A DNA stretch of 64,000 bases from Bdellovibrio sp. GT3 (GTDB lineage: Bacteria > Bdellovibrionota > Bdellovibrionia > Bdellovibrionales > Bdellovibrionaceae), in NCBI RefSeq assembly GCF_037996765.1, contig NZ_JBBNAD010000005.1, positions 838,001-902,000 of the forward strand, given 5' to 3'. Position numbers and translations under genes: made by a program. Below the pieces are notes generated by a model. It had not been told where the DNA came from. It saw only the letters and a list, made by a program, of their open reading frames with translations, and did no database searches. Positions within the stretch are counted from its first letter, which is position 1. The number at the start of each line of letters is the position of its first letter. This document shows positions 51,291 through 57,580 of this stretch, in pieces.

Positions 51291-52613
51291 CTAATCAAAA
51301 TATCCGTGCAGGTAGTACTGCGAGCTGACCTTATCCTGAAAAATCCAAATCAACTGTCCCTGTTGAGAAAGAGCAAAATAGTAATCCCGGTGTTTTAGTT
51401 CCTGCGATGAAATCTGCCACCACGAAGATTCAATTCTTTCGCTGGGCATAGAGGAAACAAAACGTAATTTCTGAACTTCATGGGCATTCAGTGCCTGGGG
51501 TTTTTCCAAAAGCAGGGAGGGGCGAGGGCTTTCTTTTAAACCTTTGGCATAAACTGTTTTTACCTGCAGGGCATTGTCCTGTCTTTCAACCAAGTCCTCG
51601 GATTTAAAATCCTCGGGCCACTCGGTGACCAGTTGAAAACTTTTTTCCGGAAAGTGACTGGCTTCGACTTGTAAAAAACCCATCTCGCAGTTGGCCTGTT
51701 TGGCAAAACTGATCAGGCGGCGCCAGCGGTCCTCGGAATTATCACGGGGCTCGAAAAAATCCAGTTGTTGGATTTTCTCGGGCACGTCGTAAACGGCGAC
51801 CTCGAATTCCCGGATGGGATTGCTGAGTTCGGTCTTCTCCATTTTCTTATAAAGAAGATCCTCGAACAATTCCTGATCACGGCTGGCGCTGATGGGTTCA
51901 ATCGAAAGCAGATAACGTTTGTCAGAGTATTCACAGTGCAGGATCACTTCCATTTTGTGCGCATATCGGGAGAGGCCATTCAGGCGCGCAAACAAAGTGT
52001 CGAGCACGGGTTTGATCCGGTTAAAAAGCAAAGGCACGGCGCCTAAGGGATCATCCAGGTAGCCATACCCCACAAGAGGGTCGCGAGGCACAAGAGGTGA
52101 AATGACCTGAGAGTCTTGAGAATGCAAACGATTCCAAAGTAAAACACCGAAATCCCCCCACCGCTCGCGTAGTGAAACCAAACGGAAATTATAAACTTCT
52201 TCCAGGGTGCAAACACCCAGAGTGCGGGCAAACGAGATCACGTGCTCAATCAGGCGCTTTTGTGACCAAGGATTCATGCCCTCAAGATCCTTTAGCGCAT
52301 CAAGACCGAGACCTGAAAACTCACGATGTTCAGCACCACGAGGAGCCACAGTGAAAGGTTTCCACTTGGCCAGCATTTGCGCGACAGGTGCAGTGTCGGC
52401 AATGGCAGCGCTTGCGTCCGCGCTGAACTTACGAGCGATCTCGATGGCTTTCTGTAAAACTCCATTGTCTCCTCCTAGAAGGTGAGCAGTTGATTCAATG
52501 TCGACAAAAATAAAATGCGGAAAGCGAAACTGAACGCGCGGGCTGAGTAAAAGAAAAGCCTCAGCTGAGGAGCTTTCTTGCTGTGTTTTTAAATTGATGC
52601 ACAAAGTTCGCAT
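51291..52613 (-). CDS. imuB: ImuB-like inactive Y-family polymerase
   Basis: 440 residues. Residues from about 35 (HFIFVDIESTAHLLGGDN) follow the ImuB plan, but the N-terminal 70-80 residues of usual ImuB (finger/palm start) are missing, and the catalytic acids of Y polymerases are absent. A sliding-clamp motif QLDFF sits at 283-287. ImuB is the scaffold that brings ImuA and DnaE2 to the clamp. The gene overlaps imuA by 53 bases. Confidence 0.88.
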   Translation of the reverse strand: MRTLCINLKTQQESSSAEAFLLLSPRVQFRFPHFIFVDIESTAHLLGGDNGVLQKAIEIARKFSADASAAIADTAPVAQMLAKWKPFTVAPRGAEHREFSGLGLDALKDLEGMNPWSQKRLIEHVISFARTLGVCTLEEVYNFRLVSLRERWGDFGVLLWNRLHSQDSQVISPLVPRDPLVGYGYLDDPLGAVPLLFNRIKPVLDTLFARLNGLSRYAHKMEVILHCEYSDKRYLLSIEPISASRDQELFEDLLYKKMEKTELSNPIREFEVAVYDVPEKIQQLDFFEPRDNSEDRWRRLISFAKQANCEMGFLQVEASHFPEKSFQLVTEWPEDFKSEDLVERQDNALQVKTVYAKGLKESPRPSLLLEKPQALNAHEVQKLRFVSSMPSERIESSWWQISSQELKHRDYYFALSQQGQLIWIFQDKVSSQYYLHGYFD

Positions 52614-53217
52614 AAATCATACTCCCTGCGACAGTAAACGGTGTGGGGCGGTGAAGAGCTCGTTGAATGGTTATGAAATCTCTTTGGAACTGAATGATCA
52701 GACTGAAGAGAGGGTTCACGAACTTGCTCGCCTTGTGACAGACAAAAATCAAAGCCACCTTATGAAAGCGACAAAGTTTTTTTAGTTTTTGCAGTTGGTG
52801 ATTCTTGAAAAACATCTCTTTCAATTCACAACCAATCACTTCAAACAAGGAACTCGTCACCAGTTCCTGCAATACCCAGAAAAGTTGTTCAGCTTCCTTG
52901 GGTTCCTTTACGACGAGCAACTTTTTCAAGTTGATCTTGCGACTCATCAGGTGCGCGGGAAGCAGTTGTGTCCCGCCATTCACCCACGCGACCCATTTGT
53001 TATCCTCGTGTGCTTTTTGAGTCATGCTGACCCATAAAGAGGTGGCACCGGTTCCGGGACTTCCTTGAAAGAGACTGAGATCTCCTTTGGGGATTCCCTT
53101 CCATAAAAGGAAGTCATCCAGGGTGCTCACTCCCGTGGGCACCCCGGGAGGAGGTTGCAGTTGATCTGCGGAAACAAACTGAATGTCAGACAAAGCGGGA
53201 AGGGCGACGGCACTCAC
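52561..53217 (-). CDS. imuA: ImuA-like RecA-related mutasome protein
   Basis: 218 residues with a RecA-like core. The phosphate-loop region reads FQGSPGTGATSLW, with Ala where Walker A needs Lys, so ATP hydrolysis is unlikely at this site. ImuA proteins bind ImuB and RecA in the SOS mutasome. The start is GTG at 53217 with GGAGG 6 bases upstream. It is the first gene of the cassette, directly behind a LexA box. Confidence 0.88.
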   Translation of the reverse strand: MSAVALPALSDIQFVSADQLQPPPGVPTGVSTLDDFLLWKGIPKGDLSLFQGSPGTGATSLWVSMTQKAHEDNKWVAWVNGGTQLLPAHLMSRKINLKKLLVVKEPKEAEQLFWVLQELVTSSLFEVIGCELKEMFFKNHQLQKLKKLCRFHKVALIFVCHKASKFVNPLFSLIIQFQRDFITIQRALHRPTPFTVAGSMIYANFVHQFKNTARKLLS

Positions 53218-53234
53218 AAGTAACCTCCATTTAC

Positions 53235-53263
53235 ATATTAGTTACTATGTAAATAATGTGTAA
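53235..53263 (-). promoter_or_regulatory. imuA promoter with LexA box and shared 18-mer
   Basis: On the minus strand, -35 TTACAC (53263-53258) and -10 TAATAT (53240-53235) are 17 bases apart. The palindrome TTACTATGTAA (53242-53252) in the spacer is an exact match to the TTAC-N3-GTAA LexA site published for Bdellovibrio bacteriovorus. The plus-strand sequence TATGTAAATAATGTGTAA (53246-53263) is identical to that at the dinB promoter. Confidence 0.75.
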
Positions 53264-53298
53264 GTCAAAGGCAGATTTTATGAACTAGACCAGGTTCC

Positions 53299-53360
53299 AA
53301 AAGGTACGGACTTACCTGCAATGGTAAGTCCGTACCTTTGCAGGTAAGTCCGTACCTTTT
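53299..53360. repeat. triple repeat able to form two exclusive hairpins
   Basis: Three copies of a roughly 17-base unit (GGTAAGTCCGTACCTTT) lie here, the first inverted. Arms 53299-53319 and 53340-53360 are a perfect 21-bp inverted repeat. The first arm also pairs for 17 bp with the middle copy (53323-53339) around a 6-base loop. It lies in the noncoding stretch 53218-53473 between divergent genes. Confidence 0.8.
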
Positions 53361-53473
53361 GCTGTGATTTCAGGTGGTTGAGTTATATGCGGTGTTCCGT
53401 TTGTTTGGTTTTCAATTATGGGGTGAATGTGAAAATCATTGATATATGACAGCCCAAATAGGATGTTTCGCCC

Positions 53474-54610
53474 ATGAAACATACTGCGCTCGTTTTGCTG
53501 ACTTTTTTGTTTGCCGGATTTACCCATGCCGCCTGGGATTTGAATGACGTTTCTTATGTGATGCCGTTGCAAAAGCAAACTGACGGGCAGGTGAACACAC
53601 TTCCACTAAAAGGACTGATTCCGGAAAATATTTTTGAGCGTATTTCTCCGGTCGCTATGGACATGGATCCACGCGACAACGCGCGCGCCATGCGAGTGGT
53701 GGCAATGCGAATCGATCCGTGTTTTCCATTACCGACTCCGCTGGCCTGCCAAAAACAAATGCGTCTGGTGTGGCAACCATTGTTGGAGTGGGAAGAGGAT
53801 GGTTCCATTGAAGCCATCGATGCAGCTCTTCACTCTTTCTATGTGCTGACTGATGCTGAATTCGATGCCCTATTGATGGAATTGCAAATCTGGAAAGCGA
53901 AGACCGGTGTTGAAACACGTGGTCTGCCTTTGGGGCCTCATCCTGCGTGGAGTTCGAATCGTGGAGTTGCAGCACTTAAGGACTTAAACCGCATTATCCT
54001 AAAGTATGCCGGTGAAAAAAATCTTTCGCGTGTGACAGCGATGTTCCTTCGCGGTGGCGGGGCGATGTGGCTCTTTGGTTCTTTTGAATTTAAAAATGGG
54101 GAGCTGGTGTCCATGACTTTGCCAAGGCTGGGTAAAAACACCGCACAGTCCTTCGTGAATGTGGTTACCTCCGGCGAAGTCTTTTCGGGTGGAGGCATCG
54201 CTGGTGCCCGCGCCAATGGTGAAGACACGCTGACAAATATCGTGGCGGAATCACAAAGAATGCGTAAGGGAAATGAAGACCTGATTCGTGCAGAGTTGAA
54301 ATCTGCCTATAGAATTGAAAATCCCAAGGACTTCAATCCCGAGAATATGGACTGCGTAAGTTGTCACGTTGCCCAGACGGCGCGTTTGTGGGTGGATCGC
54401 AAGCGCACTGATATTGCGACTCAGGATATCGCCAATCAGTTCGGATATAAAAATGCGGCGTACAATATGACCAATGTGAGTGAGGAGCCTTGGCACACGC
54501 AGCAACTGCGTGCGCTGGGATATCATAATAAGAAAATCTCGATTGCTCAGCGGGCAATCAATGAATCGGCAGAGGTTGCCGACGCCATCAATCGCTATCT
54601 GGCAAAATAA
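53474..54610 (+). CDS. exported protein with one CxxCH haem motif
   Basis: 378 residues with a signal peptide (MKHTALVLLTFLFAGFTHAA). A single c-type haem motif CVSCH lies at 294-298 (MDCVSCHVAQTARL), late in the chain. The first 280 residues match no family I recognise. Two other cysteines (83 and 92) may form a disulphide. It may be an unusual periplasmic cytochrome or haem-linked enzyme. It is divergent from the SOS cassette; the terminator after it lies within the 3' end of ogt. Confidence 0.6.
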   Translation: MKHTALVLLTFLFAGFTHAAWDLNDVSYVMPLQKQTDGQVNTLPLKGLIPENIFERISPVAMDMDPRDNARAMRVVAMRIDPCFPLPTPLACQKQMRLVWQPLLEWEEDGSIEAIDAALHSFYVLTDAEFDALLMELQIWKAKTGVETRGLPLGPHPAWSSNRGVAALKDLNRIILKYAGEKNLSRVTAMFLRGGGAMWLFGSFEFKNGELVSMTLPRLGKNTAQSFVNVVTSGEVFSGGGIAGARANGEDTLTNIVAESQRMRKGNEDLIRAELKSAYRIENPKDFNPENMDCVSCHVAQTARLWVDRKRTDIATQDIANQFGYKNAAYNMTNVSEEPWHTQQLRALGYHNKKISIAQRAINESAEVADAINRYLAK

Positions 54611-54617
54611 ATACAAA

Positions 54618-55121
54618 CTATTTAAGTTCAAAAACGCCTTCTGTAACCAGAAGGTGTTTTTTTGTGTCTGAACCCCAACGGTATTTGAAGTTGTTGGAAG
54701 CTTTGCCGATCACGCGATGGCAAGGGATCCAATAGCAGATTGGGTTTTGCCCGATAGCTGTACCCACCGCACGGACTGCAGATGGTCTTTTGATTTTCTT
54801 TGCGATGTCCGTGTAAGTTGTCGTTTCACCGTAAGGGATGTTCAAAAGCTCCAACCAAACTTTGACCTGGAACTCAGTCCCTTGAAGTTTAATTTTATGT
54901 TTGGTTTTCCAGAAGTTTCCTTTGGTCCATTTTGCAGGAGTGAACTTTCCAACTTTGAAGTTGTAGTGAGTTTCAAAGAATTTAGCCAAGTCGCTTTCAA
55001 CTTGTTTTTTGCCGGCGCCGTAGCCACCCAAAAAGATCAATTCTTTACCTTCAAAAGCTGCGAGCCAGTCGCCACAATCGGAAGGAACGTTATAAATGAA
55101 AAATTCCAAATCTGCTGCCAT
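54618..55121 (-). CDS. ogt: methylated-DNA--protein-cysteine methyltransferase
   Basis: 167 residues. The active-site motif PCHRVIG (ICYWIPCHRVIGKASNNFKY) and the upstream IPYGETTTYTDIAKKIKRPS and VRAVGTAIGQNP match the Ogt/AGT fold. It removes alkyl groups from O6 of guanine onto its own cysteine, once only. There is no Ada N-terminal domain. GAGG sets the ATG. Repair genes cluster here (imuA-imuB-dnaE2 upstream), but ogt has its own transcription unit. Confidence 0.93.
   Translation of the reverse strand: MAADLEFFIYNVPSDCGDWLAAFEGKELIFLGGYGAGKKQVESDLAKFFETHYNFKVGKFTPAKWTKGNFWKTKHKIKLQGTEFQVKVWLELLNIPYGETTTYTDIAKKIKRPSAVRAVGTAIGQNPICYWIPCHRVIGKASNNFKYRWGSDTKKHLLVTEGVFELK
54634..54663 (+). 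terminator. terminator of the CxxCH gene inside the ogt 3' end
   Basis: ACGCCTTCTG (54634-54643) pairs with CAGAAGGTGT (54648-54657), with a TAAC loop and then a T-run. The stem codes for the last residues of ogt on the other strand. Confidence 0.75.
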
Positions 55122-55179
55122 GTCAAACCTCGTCTTGATGGGGCAGACATAGCGCAGATCGGTTTAAGAGTCATGGAGT

Positions 55180-55620
55180 TTAGCTGGGATGATGTCCCGG
55201 TGGTGTAAGTTCTTCGTTATAAAGAGGATCCACGTAACGAATACCGTGACCGCCATTAAGAACCATCAGTTCCGCGACAGTATACTTTTCTTCCTCGTTT
55301 TTGGTGGCAACAGACAGAAGCAGGTGACCTTTGCGAAGTTCCTGGTCGGCTTCCTCAACCAAGTCCCATTCGCCGGTGCCAAGGAACTTTTGCACCCAGC
55401 GGCCCCAAGCTTCTTTCAAGGTATGACGGCTTCCGTCGGCATCAACGGCATCCACGCCATAAGGTCCTTCAAAAACATGCAAATCGCCTTCAAGCCAGCC
55501 TTCGCGAACGATAGCTTGAGCGGCGTTACGAGCTTGTTCCTGACTGGTGAAGAATCCCAAAGTCCGATGGGTTGGATATTTCAGATAATCCGGGTGGGGC
55601 AATCTTTCAATCTGAACCAT
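55180..55620 (-). CDS. conserved hypothetical cytoplasmic protein
   Basis: 146 residues with no signal or membrane segment. The order RTLGFFTSQEQARNAAQAIV, GDLHVFEGPYGVDAVDADG, WGRWVQKFLGTGEWD suggests an alpha-beta plait related to small stress proteins, but no family was securely recognised. It lies 58 bases upstream of ogt on the same strand and may be cotranscribed with it. It ends in a Pro/His-rich tail. Confidence 0.55.
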   Translation of the reverse strand: MVQIERLPHPDYLKYPTHRTLGFFTSQEQARNAAQAIVREGWLEGDLHVFEGPYGVDAVDADGSRHTLKEAWGRWVQKFLGTGEWDLVEEADQELRKGHLLLSVATKNEEEKYTVAELMVLNGGHGIRYVDPLYNEELTPPGHHPS

Positions 55621-55660
55621 ATTGAACCTCCTTGTTCAGGTACGGATTTACTAATCGATG

Positions 55661-56641
55661 TTATTCAAACATTCCATCCATTGTGATGTTGGCTGCATTT
55701 CTCGCAGTCATTCTCAGCTGCTGATAGAAAGTTTTTTGGCACTGGCCTCTGACCAATGCATCCATGCCGCCGATCATGGCAGTATAGACTTCTTCAACAG
55801 TCAGAACCTGTGTCGACGTGATAACGCCGGAGTTCGGTGCTGTTGAACGCAACTTGCTCATAAAGTGATCGCGGGAATCACAGGACATCATGCCGATGAC
55901 ATCTGCCTGACGACTGCGGTTGTTAAGTGACTCAAGCATTTTATTAAAGCCCGGTCGGTACTTTTTGTAGTAACCCGCGTAGTTCACTTTATTGGTGCCA
56001 GGAACAAATTTAGGTGGCGCAAAATCAGGTCCACCGCCATTGCGGGAGTGGCCGAAATAGAAAGCTGCATCGGCATCCTGCAAAGCACGGTTGTAGAAGC
56101 CTTCCATGAAAGCTGTACGTTGTGCCTGTGTGGAAGAGCTGACATTGTTGTCCAGGTACTCAGATGCGGAAGCAAATTGAATTTCAACGCGCGCTCGCAC
56201 TTGGCGGCCATGAACATTTAGCTCTTTAACAAATACGTATGGATTGTTGGAGGTTTCCTGTCTGAAGCGGCACAGTCCAAAGTTTCCTCTGCAGCGCCCA
56301 GTGATCAACTCACGAAGTGCGTAGTAAGCGCCGATATCAATCGATGGGCTGTAGCCGTAATTGCGGGCTCCGCTACGAACAGTTTTACCTGTTGTCCAGT
56401 CCAAGTAGCCCATCGCCACGCGAATATCGATAAGGCCATCATTCAGAATGCGACCGTAACGTTGTTCGCAGGCAGCGCGCTTGTCTGCTGGTAGGTTAGA
56501 GAGTCTGTCGTTGCCAAGGTTCGCAAGATTTTTCGCGTAGCTTTCGCCATAGGCTTCAAACGAGCTTTGATAAATATATCCACGTCGTGCTTCAGCCGCT
56601 AACGGCAAAAGCATTAGAAATATAATAAAGATTTTCTTCAT
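55661..56641 (-). CDS. putative exported clan CD (caspase-like) cysteine peptidase
   Basis: 326 residues with a signal peptide (MKKIFIIFLMLLPLAAEA). Two blocks match the clan CD dyad: a hydrophobic strand then His198 (DAAFYFGHSRNGGG), and a hydrophobic strand then Cys254 (ADVIGMMSCDSRDHF), 56 residues apart. The order His then Cys is as in caspases and gingipains. This would make it a periplasmic or secreted protease. Several other cysteines (58, 117, 124, 301) may form disulphides. The assignment is by motif and has not been tested. Confidence 0.5.
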   Translation of the reverse strand: MKKIFIIFLMLLPLAAEARRGYIYQSSFEAYGESYAKNLANLGNDRLSNLPADKRAACEQRYGRILNDGLIDIRVAMGYLDWTTGKTVRSGARNYGYSPSIDIGAYYALRELITGRCRGNFGLCRFRQETSNNPYVFVKELNVHGRQVRARVEIQFASASEYLDNNVSSSTQAQRTAFMEGFYNRALQDADAAFYFGHSRNGGGPDFAPPKFVPGTNKVNYAGYYKKYRPGFNKMLESLNNRSRQADVIGMMSCDSRDHFMSKLRSTAPNSGVITSTQVLTVEEVYTAMIGGMDALVRGQCQKTFYQQLRMTARNAANITMDGMFE

Positions 56642-56693
56642 GTAACTTTCCCCTCATTAAAAAGTCTATGAGGGGACTATCATGAAGCGCCAA

Positions 56694-57500
56694 TTAAATG
56701 GATTTAATAATTGGTGTGGCCACGCGCTTCAGAAACGCCTCGACACTGGGCGCATACTCGCTGCGACAATCGCGCAGTCCAGTTAGATGCTCTGCTTCAG
56801 GGAGGTTTAGCTTCGTCCAGTTTAGGTTGTGATGGGGTTCGAATACTTCGTCGATGTGCTGAGGAGGAATTAGTTTGTCCTTCCAGCCGCGAATCGACAA
56901 TAACGGAAAATTCTCAGGAAATTTTTCGAGTTGAGAGTGAATGTCTTTGTGAAAATGCAGGGACCAAAACACGCTGAGCGCCGCAGTAGCGGGAACTTTT
57001 AGTCCACTAAATAAAACTGGAAACTTGTAGTTGCGCACAAGCTTCCATACAGAAGGCAGAAATTGCGCCGTAGGTCCACTGTCACAAATCATCGCGATCG
57101 TATCGAAACAATGGCGTTTGGCCATCGCTTCAATCGCGGAGGCCGAGGGATTCGAGAAACTAAAAATGATTTTGTCGCCAGGGATCTCATTTAATAACTT
57201 TTCAATTTGAGCGGCGTAAACGTGCTTCACGCCCAAAGCTCCATCAGCAGTGATCGGCAGGCGTGTGATAAGATCCTTTGCTGTGCCATTCAGTTGAAAG
57301 GCAAAGGCATCAAAACCCAGGTCATTGACAAGCTTAATGTGGCGAAGAAGCTCGCGCTTCGATCCTTCGTAAAAGTGCACGAAGAAGATCAGTTCATTGT
57401 AACGTTTATTCTTGGAAAGATAGAATTCTCCCTCAAATGGGAACTCTGACTTCGCCAGCTCTGTATAGTCCATTTTTAAAGCATGGCAGACTTGATTCAT
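56694..57500 (-). CDS. alpha/beta hydrolase-like protein
   Basis: About 268 residues, depending on the start (57500 or 57473; neither has a clear ribosome site, and the frame further upstream crosses a terminator). The early block ELIFFVHFYEGSKRELLRHI resembles the oxyanion strand of alpha/beta hydrolases. A possible nucleophile Ser lies in MICDSGPTAQFL, an acid in SIRGWKDKLIPPQHI and a His in LPEAEHLTGL. The nucleophile elbow is not the standard GxSxG, so the enzyme may be divergent. Confidence 0.55.
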   Translation of the reverse strand: MNQVCHALKMDYTELAKSEFPFEGEFYLSKNKRYNELIFFVHFYEGSKRELLRHIKLVNDLGFDAFAFQLNGTAKDLITRLPITADGALGVKHVYAAQIEKLLNEIPGDKIIFSFSNPSASAIEAMAKRHCFDTIAMICDSGPTAQFLPSVWKLVRNYKFPVLFSGLKVPATAALSVFWSLHFHKDIHSQLEKFPENFPLLSIRGWKDKLIPPQHIDEVFEPHHNLNWTKLNLPEAEHLTGLRDCRSEYAPSVEAFLKRVATPIIKSI

Positions 57501-57528
57501 TTTGTGAATGATAAGTTGAGTGCAAAAA

Positions 57529-57560
57529 AAAAGGGCTCCCTCGTCAGGAGCCCTTTTTAA
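57529..57560 (-). terminator. rho-independent terminator of the aceE-like gene
   Basis: AAAAGGGCTCC pairs with GGAGCCCTTTTT across a short loop, flanked by A- and T-runs. It lies 21 bases after the stop of the minus-strand gene. Confidence 0.9.
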
Positions 57561-57580
57561 GTTTTTGATCAATTCAGTTC

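Noticed and set aside
53263-53268. TTGACT as the imuA -35 on the minus strand
   Set aside because: At 16-18 base spacing only very weak -10 sequences follow; TTACAC with TAATAT at 17 bases is the better pair.
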